Origin: Pleomorphovibrio marinus
GTDB lineage: Bacteria; Bacteroidota; Bacteroidia; Cytophagales; Cyclobacteriaceae
Direction of reading: 5' to 3'
DNA length: 64,000 nucleotides
Assembly (NCBI RefSeq): GCF_003347495.1
Contig: NZ_QCXY01000006.1
Coordinates: 294,715-358,714 of the forward strand
Part shown: positions 45,183 through 55,220 of the stretch, in pieces
How the letters are laid out: each line of letters starts with the position of its first letter
How positions within the stretch are numbered: position 1 is the stretch's first letter
The notes under the pieces: model-generated
What the model was told of the DNA's origin: nothing
Database searches by the model: none
The model's input: the letters and a program-made list of their open reading frames with translations, nothing else
Position numbers and translations under genes: made by a program

Positions 45183-45626
45183 CTAATTATTTCTCATATA
45201 GTCATTAACCTGATCGGCGGTGACCAAGGTAGGCTGCTCCCCCCATTTGCTGATCAAATAGGTGGTGATTTTGGCAATATCCAAAGGCTTTAGTTGGGGA
45301 TTGGCTGGCATAGGTTGGTTATATGTTTTTTCATTCACCACAATTTCTCCTTGTAATCCATTTCGTATAATATAAGCAATTCTTGAGGCATCATTCTCAC
45401 CGTAACCAACGCCTTTCAAGGGCGGGATCAATTGGCCAAGCCCCGAACCATCTTTTTGATGGCAATTGGCACAGTGCTGTACATAGAGCTCCTGTCCCGC
45501 CACCGCATACTGTCTGGTTTTAAGATCTTTTATGCCCTGAATGCCGTTTTCCCCAGAACTACCACATGAAGACAACAATAGGTACAAACAGCCATTAGCG
45601 ATTAGGCTAGCTACGTTGCCCTTCAT
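45183..45626 (-). CDS. Cytochrome c lipoprotein
   Basis: 147 residues with lipobox (LLLSSC). One haem-binding CANCH motif, then GSGLGQLIPPLKGVGY and the axial Met in NQPMPANPQLK. It is a class I monohaem c-type cytochrome anchored in an envelope membrane. The start overlaps the SCO gene end by 20 bp, giving a HemJ-SCO-cytochrome c operon. Confidence 0.92.
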   Translation of the reverse strand: MKGNVASLIANGCLYLLLSSCGSSGENGIQGIKDLKTRQYAVAGQELYVQHCANCHQKDGSGLGQLIPPLKGVGYGENDASRIAYIIRNGLQGEIVVNEKTYNQPMPANPQLKPLDIAKITTYLISKWGEQPTLVTADQVNDYMRNN

Positions 45627-46272
45627 TAGCCAAGAGTTTTGGGATATCTTTCATTAATTTATCAACCTGGTCTTCTTTGGTGCCGTCATATACCCCTCTA
45701 ATGCGTCCCTTCTGATCCACTAGCACAAAAGCTCCACTGTGAAGAAATCCTCCTGGTTCGTCTTTGTCTTCCATAGCAGTGGTCAAGTAGGAGGTTTGTC
45801 CAATTTCAAACACATGCTCTTGCTCACCGGTCAGAAAATGCCAGGTTCTTGCGTCAGAAACGCCAAGTCTGGTGGAATAGTCCTTAAGCAAGGATACGGT
45901 GTCGTGGGTAGGGTCTATGGAATGACTCAAAATCAGGAAATCAGGTTCTTCCTTAAATTTCTCATAAACTCTTAGCATTTGGGTTTTCATAACCGGACAG
46001 ATAGTAGGGCAACTGGTAAAAAAGAAGTCAGCCACATATACCTTTCCTTCCACTTCCCGGTTGCTGATCGTTTCGCCATCCTGGTTTTGAAAAGAGAAGT
46101 CGGCAATGGTATGATATACCGTGTCCACCACCAATTTCCCCTCAATTTCTATTTCTTCGGTATGTCTGTTCCCCAAAATGGGAAGATCGTTTGACCTATT
46201 ATTGTTTTCACAGCTTAGGGTGACCATCACTATCAGCAGCATAAACATGGATTGCACAATCCTATATGTCAT
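45607..46272 (-). CDS. SCO-family copper chaperone
   Basis: 221 residues with a lipobox-like signal (MVTLSC). Thioredoxin-fold SCO motifs: VYVADFFFTSCPTICPVMKTQM with the CxxxC copper pair, LSHSIDPTHDT, and GAFVLVDQKGRIRGVYDGT with the copper-binding His in FLHSG. SCO proteins deliver copper to the CuA site of cytochrome oxidase; the neighbouring cytochrome c fits a respiratory role. Confidence 0.93.
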   Translation of the reverse strand: MTYRIVQSMFMLLIVMVTLSCENNNRSNDLPILGNRHTEEIEIEGKLVVDTVYHTIADFSFQNQDGETISNREVEGKVYVADFFFTSCPTICPVMKTQMLRVYEKFKEEPDFLILSHSIDPTHDTVSLLKDYSTRLGVSDARTWHFLTGEQEHVFEIGQTSYLTTAMEDKDEPGGFLHSGAFVLVDQKGRIRGVYDGTKEDQVDKLMKDIPKLLANEGQRS

Positions 46273-46312
46273 CTCTTTGTTTTTTTTAAGTTAAGACAAG
46301 GGAAATGGGGTA

Positions 46313-46849
46313 TTAGTTCCGTTCTCTGACCTTTTTGTAGGCTTTTATTCCCAGCATCAATAGTGCTGCCAACACCAGTAATCCCAGCAGGCCCCAAGCC
46401 ATGTCCACAAGGCTTTTTAGGACAATTAAAAAGACGATGGCGAAAAGCAGTAGGGTGGATGCTTCGTTCCAAATGCGAAGCTGGGAACTGTTCCATTTTA
46501 CCACCCCCGCCTGTAAATCCTTGAATATAAAATGACATTTAAGGTGGTAAACATAGAGCAAGAAAACAAAAACCAGCTTGGCCTGCATAAAAGGAAGATG
46601 CAGGTAACCCCACCTGTAAGAAAAAACCCAAATACCAAATACCAAAGTTAAAATGGCTGAGGGCCAAGTGATAATGTACCAAAGTCTGAAGGCCATTAGG
46701 TCGAGTTGGGGTTTGAGGATTGCCCTTTCTTCAGGTGGTCGCTCCATGCACTCCACTTGATAAATAAAAAGCCTAACGATGTAAAACAGGCCGGCAAACC
46801 AGGTGACGATAAAAATAATATGCAGTGCTTTTACGTATTCGAACCCCAT
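46313..46849 (-). CDS. hemJ: Protoporphyrinogen oxidase HemJ (CopD-like)
   Basis: 178 residues with four to five helices. HemJ signature: YVKALHIIFIVTWFAGLFYIVRLFIY, FRLWYIITWPSAILTLVFG and QAKLVFVFLLYVYHLKCH. It oxidises protoporphyrinogen IX in haem synthesis. It heads the minus-strand operon with SCO and cytochrome c genes, joining haem supply with oxidase assembly. Confidence 0.88.
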   Translation of the reverse strand: MGFEYVKALHIIFIVTWFAGLFYIVRLFIYQVECMERPPEERAILKPQLDLMAFRLWYIITWPSAILTLVFGIWVFSYRWGYLHLPFMQAKLVFVFLLYVYHLKCHFIFKDLQAGVVKWNSSQLRIWNEASTLLLFAIVFLIVLKSLVDMAWGLLGLLVLAALLMLGIKAYKKVRERN

Positions 46850-46883
46850 TCTGAAATTTTTCTCCTAAATTAATGGTTTAAGG

Positions 46884-47315
46884 ATGATAAATACCAACGA
46901 TATGCGAGGGAATTACCTCTTTTATGCCCTTCTGGTAGTGGTCATCTTCCTTATGGGGTGGATGCTTACCGATACCTTTACCCAACCAGGCCTAGATGGC
47001 CTTGAGGGGGAATACCAGGAATGGGCGAAATACAGAAATGAAAACAACACTGGGCCGGTAGTGCGGGTTTATGCAGTAGCCGTAAAAGACACTTTATGGG
47101 AGGACATGAGAGCTTATGGTGACCTGATGCCACACACCAAATATGGCAGGACGCAAGTTTTTTTCTTTGATGCAGAGAAGGTTGATACCGATAATGATTT
47201 GGTGTTGGCTCCAGATTCTCCCTATTTCTCGGAGGACCTACGTCCTTTTTGCTTAGCCTCCTATGAAAAGTCGGCTATGGGAGAGGTGAATTTTTTAAAA
47301 CAACCCTTTCAATGA
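46884..47315 (+). CDS. Membrane-anchored protein of unknown function
   Basis: 143 residues. One N-terminal helix (YLFYALLVVVIFLMGWML) anchors a soluble domain (VVRVYAVAVKDTLWEDMRAYGDLMPHTKYGRTQVFFFD). ATG 46884 or 46902 may be the start. No family recognised. Its stop overlaps the meaB start (ATGA), so it is translationally coupled to meaB and lies divergent from hemJ. Confidence 0.7.
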   Translation: MINTNDMRGNYLFYALLVVVIFLMGWMLTDTFTQPGLDGLEGEYQEWAKYRNENNTGPVVRVYAVAVKDTLWEDMRAYGDLMPHTKYGRTQVFFFDAEKVDTDNDLVLAPDSPYFSEDLRPFCLASYEKSAMGEVNFLKQPFQ

Positions 47316-48304
47316 GCCGAAAAAAGCGACCCGATAAGGAAGCATATATTGAAGGGGTCTTGGCAGGAGACAGGGTGATGTTGAGTAGGGCCATTACCTT
47401 AGTGGAAAGTAAATTGCAGGCGGATAGGGAGTTGGCTGAGGAAGTCATGGATGCCTTGATGCCGCATACTGGAAAAAGTTTTAGGTTGGGTATTACGGGG
47501 GTGCCAGGGGTGGGAAAGAGTACTTTTATTGGCAGATTTGGAAAGGAGGTAGTGAGTAAGGGCCATAAATTGGCCGTGCTGGCCATAGACCCCAGTAGCC
47601 CTTCAAGTAGGGGGAGCATTTTGGGAGATAAAACCCGAATGGGTGCTTTAGCAGCAGATCCTCGGGTATATGTGCGCCCATCCGCTACTGGGGGTGCACT
47701 GGGAGGCATCAGTGCCAACACCCGAGAAGGTTCCCTGATATGCGAGGCGGCAGGCTTTGATTTCATCATCATCGAAACCGTAGGAGTAGGCCAATCCGAG
47801 GTGGCGGTAAGGCATATGGTGGATGCATTTCTGCTTTTGCTTTTGCCGGGGGCCGGGGACGAATTGCAGGGGCTTAAAAAGGGGATAGTAGAAATGGCGG
47901 ATATATTGGTAGTGAATAAGGCGGACGGCCAATCTGTATCCCCTGCCAGGGAGGCCCAAAGGGCTTATTCCCAGGCCATGAAATTATTTCCTCCAAAACT
48001 CCACAATTTCCCCACCAAGGTATTAACTTGCTCCTCCTTAACAGGTGATGGAATAGAAAGGTTATGGAATGAGCTCACTGATTATTGGCAATTGGTCTAT
48101 AAATCAGGTTATATGGAAGAGGAGAGAAGGTCTCAGCGTGTCCATTGGGCCAAAACTCAAATCACCGATTTCATAGAACTCTATTTTTATGCCCACCCCA
48201 GCATTAAAGAAGAAATGCCTAAATTGTTGCAAAAAGTGAGAGAAGGTGAAGTGGCCACTTTGTCTGCGGCAAGAAAATTGATGGAATTGTTTCTTCAAAA
48301 TTGA
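47312..48304 (+). CDS. meaB: Methylmalonyl-CoA mutase-associated GTPase MeaB
   Basis: 330 residues, normal length. G3E-type GTPase: GITGVPGVGKSTFIG (P-loop), LAIDPSSPSSRGSILGDKTRM, FIIIETVGVGQSEV and VVNKADG. MeaB guards loading of adenosylcobalamin into methylmalonyl-CoA mutase; no mutase gene is in the window. Confidence 0.95.
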   Translation: MSRKKRPDKEAYIEGVLAGDRVMLSRAITLVESKLQADRELAEEVMDALMPHTGKSFRLGITGVPGVGKSTFIGRFGKEVVSKGHKLAVLAIDPSSPSSRGSILGDKTRMGALAADPRVYVRPSATGGALGGISANTREGSLICEAAGFDFIIIETVGVGQSEVAVRHMVDAFLLLLLPGAGDELQGLKKGIVEMADILVVNKADGQSVSPAREAQRAYSQAMKLFPPKLHNFPTKVLTCSSLTGDGIERLWNELTDYWQLVYKSGYMEEERRSQRVHWAKTQITDFIELYFYAHPSIKEEMPKLLQKVREGEVATLSAARKLMELFLQN

Positions 48305-48314
48305 ATATATATTA

Positions 48315-49067
48315 ATGAGGAAGGGTTTGTTTTTTATGATTTTGGCGGTATTTACCGCCTGTGAAAACCCGGATGGGGTTTATTATTTTTATGATATTGT
48401 CAATAAAGAGCTTGAATGCTGTGATGAAGATGCATGTGCCTCCGTTTATATGACCTATCCAAGGTTCAAGCCGGTAAACCCCACTTTTAGGCAAATGAAT
48501 CAAAGGGTTAGCGGTGAGCTTTATTCTTATTTACAAATTGGGGATGTTGAGGAGCAGGCCGAGGAAAACGAAATGTTCGAGTTTTTTTGTGAAGCTTTTA
48601 AAGAAGCCGCTTCCGGCAAAGTGGAATCCCCCCAAAATTGGGAGCTGGATACCCGGGCAAATATCACCCAAATGGGTACAGAAACGATCAGCCTCAGGAT
48701 TAATCATCATCAGTTTACGGGTGGTGCCCATCCAAATTCCGTAGTGAGTTATATGATTTTTGACCTGAGTGAACCAGGTAAGGTCCTTGATCCCTTAGAG
48801 CTTATTTTGGATAGGGATGCACTACTGGAAAAGGTGGAGGCTGCTTTCAGGGAACACCATAAGGTGGAGGATGGAATAAGCTTGTCGGAAGACGGCCGTT
48901 TCTTTCTGGATAAAGATTCCATTTTTCTTCCCTCTGCCATGGGATATGAGGGCAAGGATTGGGTAATGGTGTACAACACCTACGAAGTAGCTCCCTACTC
49001 TATGGGGCAGACAGTGTTGAGCTTTTCCTTGGACGAGCTAAAGGGGATTGTGAAGGGGTGGAAATAA
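48315..49067 (+). CDS. DUF3298/RsiV-like lipoprotein
   Basis: 250 residues with lipobox (FTAC). A PdaC/DUF4163-like N-terminal part is followed by the DUF3298 domain (INHHQFTGGAHPNSVVSYMIFDLSEPG, then GYEGKDWVMVYNTYEVAPYSMGQTVLSF). Related to RsiV, a lysozyme-binding protein, but here it is a lipoprotein without anti-sigma part. Eleven bp behind meaB, so probably in the same transcript. Confidence 0.85.
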   Translation: MRKGLFFMILAVFTACENPDGVYYFYDIVNKELECCDEDACASVYMTYPRFKPVNPTFRQMNQRVSGELYSYLQIGDVEEQAEENEMFEFFCEAFKEAASGKVESPQNWELDTRANITQMGTETISLRINHHQFTGGAHPNSVVSYMIFDLSEPGKVLDPLELILDRDALLEKVEAAFREHHKVEDGISLSEDGRFFLDKDSIFLPSAMGYEGKDWVMVYNTYEVAPYSMGQTVLSFSLDELKGIVKGWK

Positions 49068-49641
49068 CCATTAAAATACTTAATCAGTTGTTTTTTCTTC
49101 AAAGCATGCTCTAGGATCCAGAGAAAATACCCTTTAGGCATAAAACCGCTATTTGATTATTGGGAGCTTGGTGTATTTTTGCTGAAGGCCATATCTTTAG
49201 GGTATACTGGCGATGATTTAGAGGTATAGAAGGATTGCTGATTTATTAGCATATGTACGTTAAGGCAACATCTACCATTATTTTAATTCTATTCTTTTTT
49301 TGCTTTTTTAATAGGACAAAAGCAGGCTGAAATGACTTTAAACTTGACGTAAAGAAAATTCAAAAATCAAGGTCTGCCTATTCCTGATTTATGGAGTCTT
49401 CTTGGAAAGATTAAGCGTTTATACTTTTGTTCATTTGGATTATAGGTATATGGTTGTCGAGTCTCCAGGATTAAGGTCTCAATTCCAGTCAAGTTGGTAT
49501 AAAACAGAAAGTACCTATTCATAAAGGTTTTTCTGCACTTCCTTCAAGCCAAGATCTCAAAAATATGGAAGAGACCTGGTAGCTGGAAAAGTTTCAAGAA
49601 TTTGCTTGTGATTCCGACAAATACCGACCCATAGCATTAAA
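49068..49641. other. Intergenic region without recognised gene
   Basis: About 570 bp, AT-rich, between convergent genes. All frames are broken by stops and I recognise no pseudogene. Nothing more can be supported. Confidence 0.5.
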
Positions 49642-49664
49642 GCCGGGAAAGGAATTTTCCCGGC
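49642..49664 (-). terminator. Hairpin after the SusCD-lipoprotein operon
   Basis: GCCGGGAAA (49642-49650) pairs with TTTCCCGGC (49656-49664); on the minus strand it is followed by TTTAATGC. It lies 21 nt after the last gene of the operon. Confidence 0.7.
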
Positions 49665-49685
49665 CTAATTATTTTTAATACTATT

Positions 49686-50261
49686 TTATTGTTGCTCATT
49701 TGGATTTTGGGGATTTGGAGATCTTGCCTCTAGAACCAATGTCCCAAAACCAGGAAGGTTTGTGTAGAATTGTGCATATCTCCCCGTAAACCTGCCATCC
49801 AAGGAGGGGTTATAATTAAAATATTGCCCATATTGGGAAAACACCTCGCCAGTGGCTGTGGTAATGGCATAGGTAATCCTAAATTCATCACGAACAATTC
49901 CCGCAGCTTCCACATCCTCCGGGGAAAATCCAAAAAGGGCATAGGCCTCTGCCCCTGTCATGGTGATCCTGCTTGGAAATGTGGTGTAGCTCCCCAAATC
50001 CACAGTGCTGCTGCCCCTGCCCAGAAATAGGTCAATCCTTTCAGCAGTATGCATGTCAAACCCCTCATAGGTAAGGTCAAAGGCCACCTCCGTACTGTTG
50101 AGTTGATTGATGTTAAACCAATATTTTCCGGCCTCAATTTCTGCCCTTGCAATAATGCCGACCTCAAAATCTGGCATTTTGATGCTGTCTTCATCCACAC
50201 ATCCCGTCCAAAACAGACAGGAAAAAAGAAGTAAGCGATATATTTGAATATTTTTTTTCAT
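49686..50261 (-). CDS. Lipoprotein of a SusCD locus, unknown function
   Basis: 191 residues with lipobox (FWTGC). Strand-rich with a DMHTAERIDLFLGRG... TITMTGAEAYALFG segment that looks like an Ig/E-set fold similar to surface lipoproteins encoded behind SusD. Probably a surface binding protein working with the SusC/SusD pair. No catalytic motif seen. Confidence 0.7.
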   Translation of the reverse strand: MKKNIQIYRLLLFSCLFWTGCVDEDSIKMPDFEVGIIARAEIEAGKYWFNINQLNSTEVAFDLTYEGFDMHTAERIDLFLGRGSSTVDLGSYTTFPSRITMTGAEAYALFGFSPEDVEAAGIVRDEFRITYAITTATGEVFSQYGQYFNYNPSLDGRFTGRYAQFYTNLPGFGTLVLEARSPNPQNPNEQQ

Positions 50262-50290
50262 GGCTTCTTGATTTGTAATGTTTTAAAGGA

Positions 50291-51919
50291 TTAAGGAATA
50301 GCCCAAAACACCCTTTCAAAAGGATCAGGAGAATAGTTGGAAAGGGAAGGGTTAGTTTCCAGTTCTGAAACGGGTATGATAAACCGCTGTGGGTATGGGG
50401 GATTTCCCATCACTGGTGCTGTCACCGAAAAATCAGGGAACCCGGTTCTTCTGTAATTGTTGTAGGCTTCTATACCATTTCCCCAAAGCGCCAATTGGTA
50501 TTCTGTCATGATGATATTCAGACGCTCATCTTGGTTCCCCGCACTATTGAAGGCGTTAGTGACATCTGCTATATAGGCTTCCACAGCCTCATCCTGCATT
50601 TCAAAAGGGCTGCCCACGATGGAGGGCATTTCATCTGCTCCAAAGGCTTTCACCTTCTGCATGGAAAGTCGTAAGGCCTCCTGAAGCAGGGAAAGTGGAT
50701 CTCCGCTCACCTCTGTGGTTAAGGCCATTTCTGCATGAAGGAACTTCACCATATAGGCTGTCAGCATGGGGAAAATACCTCTTCCCGTTCCATCCGCAGC
50801 AGTTACTGTTTTTGGTTCATCCGTATCCACCAAACCAGCCACAGGGTACACCCCAAAAGTAGCAAGAAGTGCCCCCTCATTGGAAAACGCCGAAGGGTCA
50901 CCTGCATCCCTTCCCAAATACCCATTACCTATAAGGCCTACGGGGCAGCCCCCTCCTGCGCAAGTCACCACTGCTCCTCCACCGTCTCCAGGAACCTGTC
51001 TGAAGATATAATACCTTAGCCTCGGGTCGGTTATGTTTCTGTAGGAAACCCTTAGTCCCGTGGTGGCACTTATGGTGCCGTCATTCAGCAAATTTGCCAT
51101 AGTCCAGTTATCCATCCAATAGGCAGTGGCTTGATTGTAATGGTTGACATGAAGGGGGTGTCGGTTCTGATTTGGGGTTTGTTGGGACCCGTACTTGAGC
51201 TCAAAATCCTCTGTATGTGTATTTATAAGGTCGCTGCTGATCAATTGGGAAAAACCCTGTACAGAATTGATACTGCTTTCTTTACGTGTTTGTGCATACA
51301 TTTTCAGTTTTAGGGTGTTACCCATCTTTCTCCAGTTGGCCATGTTGCCGTTATAGATCATATCCCCTTGAATGGGACCTGTGTGGCTTCCTATTTCCTG
51401 TAGCGCAAAATCAATTTCATTCAGGATGTCGGCATAGATGTCGGCTCCTTGATCAATACCAGGGAAGGTTACTTCCGTGTTAAGCGCCTCAAAGTAGGGG
51501 AGATCACCATATAAATCCACCATGACACTAAAGGTATAAGCTTTTAACAACCGTGCAATGCCCCTGTATCCTATGTCCTCATCTTGGGCACCGTCTATGA
51601 TGGCTTGAAGGTTTGCCAAGGGTCTAGAGTACATGTTAATCCAAGAAGTACTATAGGTGCCCTGGTTCTGTTCGTAGTTTCTAAGTGCGGTAATGTACCA
51701 CATCCTGCTGAATGACCCTGCAATGGTATTGGGGTCCCCCAAAAGGTTAGACACCAAGGATACTTGTGAGTAGGCAAGGGTGTTGGGCATTACCAATTGG
51801 GTGGAAACATTGGGATCATCATTGATGTCCAGCAAGTTTTCGGTACAAGCCGTTAGCACGAAAAGTGTCATTAGCATTCCATGTACCCACCCTTTAATTG
51901 TTTTAGATGTTTTCTTCAT
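50291..51919 (-). CDS. SusD/RagB-family (SusD-like_2) outer-membrane lipoprotein
   Basis: 542 residues from ATG 51919 (MKKTSKTIKGWVHG). Lipobox LTAC, then the SusD mark LLDINDDPNVSTQLVMPNTLAY and the TPR-like fold (GIARLLKAYTFSVMVDLYGDLPYFEAL; LALWGNGIEAYNNYRRTGFPDF). It caps the SusC porin and captures the substrate. The substrate may be a peptide or oligosaccharide; SusD-like_2 proteins are often without adjacent glycoside hydrolases, as here. Confidence 0.94.
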   Translation of the reverse strand: MKKTSKTIKGWVHGMLMTLFVLTACTENLLDINDDPNVSTQLVMPNTLAYSQVSLVSNLLGDPNTIAGSFSRMWYITALRNYEQNQGTYSTSWINMYSRPLANLQAIIDGAQDEDIGYRGIARLLKAYTFSVMVDLYGDLPYFEALNTEVTFPGIDQGADIYADILNEIDFALQEIGSHTGPIQGDMIYNGNMANWRKMGNTLKLKMYAQTRKESSINSVQGFSQLISSDLINTHTEDFELKYGSQQTPNQNRHPLHVNHYNQATAYWMDNWTMANLLNDGTISATTGLRVSYRNITDPRLRYYIFRQVPGDGGGAVVTCAGGGCPVGLIGNGYLGRDAGDPSAFSNEGALLATFGVYPVAGLVDTDEPKTVTAADGTGRGIFPMLTAYMVKFLHAEMALTTEVSGDPLSLLQEALRLSMQKVKAFGADEMPSIVGSPFEMQDEAVEAYIADVTNAFNSAGNQDERLNIIMTEYQLALWGNGIEAYNNYRRTGFPDFSVTAPVMGNPPYPQRFIIPVSELETNPSLSNYSPDPFERVFWAIP

Positions 51920-51941
51920 GATTGTTTGTGGTTTTACTACC

Positions 51942-54900
51942 TTAAAAGGTGACGGATAAATTTGCACTGAGCCTCCTTGTGGAAGGAACCCCAATAAAGT
52001 CAATTCCCCTAAGCCCAGGGAAAGTGCTGGTTTCGGGGTCAAGGTTTAAGCCTGGGTGAAAGTTTGGGGTTATGAACCATAGGTTCCGTCCGGAAATACC
52101 GAAATTGGCACTTCCAAAAGGGGTTTTATCCAGCAGTTTTGCAGGAAGGTTGTAGGTCAAAGCCAGTTCTCTCAGACGGAAGACGGTGGCGTCAAAAGTG
52201 TGAAATTCCTCTGCACCGTTCCATCCGAAGCTGCCTCTGTCGTACCACCAATTGAAATTAGTGATGTTTATGGTGTTGCGTATTTTTTCACCGTTGGCAT
52301 CTGTAGCAGCCATGTAATTACCGTTTTCGTCTCTCAAAAGGCTACCATCAGGATTCCTGCCTGCTATGTACCCTGGCATAATTCGGGAAACCATTCTGTC
52401 CCCTGCATCATCGGTAAGCCCCCTTCCTACAATTTCCCGGTTGGATTTGGAATACAAATCGCCCCCTTGGACCCAATCAAGAACTACCGTTAGCTGCAGC
52501 CCTTTGTACCTAAAGTTGTTGGTGATACCCATTACAAAGTCTGGGTTGGGGTCACCAATAACCTGGGGCTCAGGATTGTCGATGTATTTCCCAAAGGTGG
52601 TGCCAGGAAGTCCATCGATCAAAAGGTTGCCCTCGCTATCTCTGATGGCCTTTCTTCCTACCAAAATCCCGAATGGTTGGCCTGTCCTGTGGGCGATTTG
52701 CACGATTTCACTGGAGCCGGCCAAACTTGTAAGTACGATCTGGTCCACTCCTTCTTGTAGTTCAAGCACCTCGTTCCTGTTTCTGGTAAAGACAGTGTAA
52801 ACGTTCCAGTTAAACCCGGTAGGCGAAGTGATAAGGTTCAGGTCCAAACCCAGCTCCACCCCATGGTTTCGTACCCTTCCAATATTGACAACCTGGCTGG
52901 CAGAACCACTGGAGGGGGGCACGTTTATGGCAGTGATTCCATTCCTGGTAGTCCTGTCATAGTAAGTGAAATCCAGCCCCACTCTTTGGTTAAACATCCT
53001 CAGTTCTGTCCCTAATTCAATTTCAGTGGTCAACTCTGGCTTAAGCATGGGGTTTCCTCTGTTGGTGTTGATGGCGGATCCATTGATTGACCCGAATTGG
53101 TTGTTGAATGGGAATTGGGTAGCCCCAGAACTTGGGTTCACCGGCTGGTTCAAAAGAAAGTTATTGGTGGTCAAGTAAGGGTCGGCATCGTTGCCTACCT
53201 GTCCAATACCGGCTCTGATTTTCGCATAATCAATTACGCTTCCGTTTAAATTCAAGGCATCGCTGAGGATGATGGAGGTAGATACACCGGGGTAAAAATA
53301 GGACCTGTTTTCTGCTGGTAGTGTGGAGGACCAGTCGTTTCTAGCCGTTAGGTTTAAGAATGCCCACTCCTCATATGCCAGGGAGATGTCCGTAAATATT
53401 CCCGCAAACCGCCTTCTTGTAAATCTGTCCTGTAGAACAAATTGCGCCGAGGTATTTGTTAGGGAGCGAATGCCCCGTTCTATTATTCCATTTCCCCCAA
53501 ATTGGGAAATGGTGTTGGTGCGCTGGTTAATATTCCACCCTGCAAGCGTCCTCAAATACAACTTGCTGGACAACTCCTTATTGATGCTGATCAGCAAATT
53601 TCCATCCAACTCGGAATTTGAGAAGGTAGCGTTCTCCATGGTGCCCGATTGCTCGATTGCGGATCCAAAACCATGTGGCTCCAACATAGAAAACCTGCGG
53701 TCCGTATAGGCATTAAAGCCAAATTGATAGGACACATTTAGCCAGTCCGTAATATCGTATCCAAGTTTAAGGTTGCCAAAATACCGATCTACGTGGCTGT
53801 CATTATAGGTGTTATTCGCCACCCACCTGGGATGGTTTACGGTTCGGTAATACATGGCGCCACCATCCTCTTCTCTTTGAAAGGGATAACCATCTGCATT
53901 AAAGCTGGTAGGCATCCACTGCACAAGTTGGGCTGCAGACTGTCCCCCAAAGTTCCCACTGCTCAGGGCAGGGTTTTTCTGGACTGTATTCACATAATTC
54001 AGGCCTGCACTGATCCTCAATCCATTCTCCAGCTTGGCGTTACCCCCTATGTTTCCGCTGATTCTGTTGACGGAGGAATTGGGGATAATTCCGGTATTGT
54101 CCATCCAGGATAGTCCTGCGGAGAGGGAGGCATTTTGGTCACCTGTTTGGAGTGAGATAGCATGTTCCTGCAATCGCCCTGTATTGTAAAAGTTCCTGTA
54201 TTTATCCACATGGGGTTCATAGGGCACATCGTCCCCCCGGGTGGCAACGGCCCGAAATGAAGGCATATTTAAAAATGGCCCAAGGGCAGGATTGGTATAA
54301 GGGTGGGGCACCGTTTCGTAGGCAGAATAGGGTGCACCGAAAGAGCCAAAATAATTCTCAATGTAGACATTCCCGTTTCCTCCTTGCCCATACTCTGTTT
54401 GATAAACAGGTAATTTCGCCACATCCTCTGTTCCGAAAGATGCCCGGTAATTAACTTCCATCCCTTTTGAGGAAAGTGTCCTGCCGTTTTTTGTGGTGAT
54501 GATGATCACTCCATTTTGAGCCCGGGATCCGTAGAGTGCTGCGGCTGCGGCACCCTTAAGGACGGTTACCGATTCAACTATATTGGGATCTATATCAAAG
54601 GCTCGGTTGGTAACGGTATTTCCATCCCGGTCAGAATGGCCCTGTATGGAGTTGTCAAAAGGGATACCGTCTACCACAAAAAGAGGCTGGTTGTTGCCTG
54701 TTAGCGAGGAACTTCCCCGTATGGTGATGTTTGTATTTCCCCCTGTTACACCCCCTGCACCTTGTATGAGCACGCCGGCTACTTTTCCATTAAGAGATCG
54801 AATGAGGTCAGGTTCGGACCGTTGGGTAATGTCCCTGTCCCCCAATTCCGACACCGCATATCCAAGACCTTTTTTTTCCCGTTCAATACCAATGGCGGTG

Positions 54901-55220
54901 ACCACCACTTCACTTAGGCTACTTACATCGGGTTGCATGACTACGTCCACGGTGGTTCTTCCTCCGATCTCCACCTCTTTTCTTGCCATTCCGATAAAGG
55001 AAAAAACCAAGGTGCTGCTTTCTTCAGGAAGATCCACACTATATTGCCCTTCCATGTCAGTGACCGTCCCAGTGCTGGTCCCCTTTACTATTACGCTGAC
55101 TCCAGGTATTGGAGCCTGGTCTTCCGTAGAAATTACGGTACCCTTTACGTTTACTGTTTGAGCAAAAGAATAATTTGCATAAACGGTAAAAATAAGAATA
55201 ACTAATAAATAATTTTTCAT
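51942..55220 (-). CDS. SusC/RagA-family TonB-linked outer-membrane protein
   Basis: 1092 residues. Signal peptide (YSFAQ), carboxypeptidase-like regulatory domain (VNVKGTVISTEDQAPIPGVSVIVKG), the plug (ALYGSRAQNGVIIITTKNG, NNQPLFVVDGIPFDNS) and a 22-strand barrel ending in RRLSANLSVTF. It imports a ligand captured by the SusD-like partner, driven by TonB. First gene of a three-gene minus-strand operon, divergent from the sensor kinase at 56187 which may control it. Confidence 0.96.
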   Translation of the reverse strand: MKNYLLVILIFTVYANYSFAQTVNVKGTVISTEDQAPIPGVSVIVKGTSTGTVTDMEGQYSVDLPEESSTLVFSFIGMARKEVEIGGRTTVDVVMQPDVSSLSEVVVTAIGIEREKKGLGYAVSELGDRDITQRSEPDLIRSLNGKVAGVLIQGAGGVTGGNTNITIRGSSSLTGNNQPLFVVDGIPFDNSIQGHSDRDGNTVTNRAFDIDPNIVESVTVLKGAAAAALYGSRAQNGVIIITTKNGRTLSSKGMEVNYRASFGTEDVAKLPVYQTEYGQGGNGNVYIENYFGSFGAPYSAYETVPHPYTNPALGPFLNMPSFRAVATRGDDVPYEPHVDKYRNFYNTGRLQEHAISLQTGDQNASLSAGLSWMDNTGIIPNSSVNRISGNIGGNAKLENGLRISAGLNYVNTVQKNPALSSGNFGGQSAAQLVQWMPTSFNADGYPFQREEDGGAMYYRTVNHPRWVANNTYNDSHVDRYFGNLKLGYDITDWLNVSYQFGFNAYTDRRFSMLEPHGFGSAIEQSGTMENATFSNSELDGNLLISINKELSSKLYLRTLAGWNINQRTNTISQFGGNGIIERGIRSLTNTSAQFVLQDRFTRRRFAGIFTDISLAYEEWAFLNLTARNDWSSTLPAENRSYFYPGVSTSIILSDALNLNGSVIDYAKIRAGIGQVGNDADPYLTTNNFLLNQPVNPSSGATQFPFNNQFGSINGSAINTNRGNPMLKPELTTEIELGTELRMFNQRVGLDFTYYDRTTRNGITAINVPPSSGSASQVVNIGRVRNHGVELGLDLNLITSPTGFNWNVYTVFTRNRNEVLELQEGVDQIVLTSLAGSSEIVQIAHRTGQPFGILVGRKAIRDSEGNLLIDGLPGTTFGKYIDNPEPQVIGDPNPDFVMGITNNFRYKGLQLTVVLDWVQGGDLYSKSNREIVGRGLTDDAGDRMVSRIMPGYIAGRNPDGSLLRDENGNYMAATDANGEKIRNTINITNFNWWYDRGSFGWNGAEEFHTFDATVFRLRELALTYNLPAKLLDKTPFGSANFGISGRNLWFITPNFHPGLNLDPETSTFPGLRGIDFIGVPSTRRLSANLSVTF

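Noticed and set aside
51131..55205. Several open frames of 60-190 codons antisense to the SusC- and SusD-like genes
   Set aside because: They mirror the codon pattern of the strong minus-strand genes and show no family motifs.
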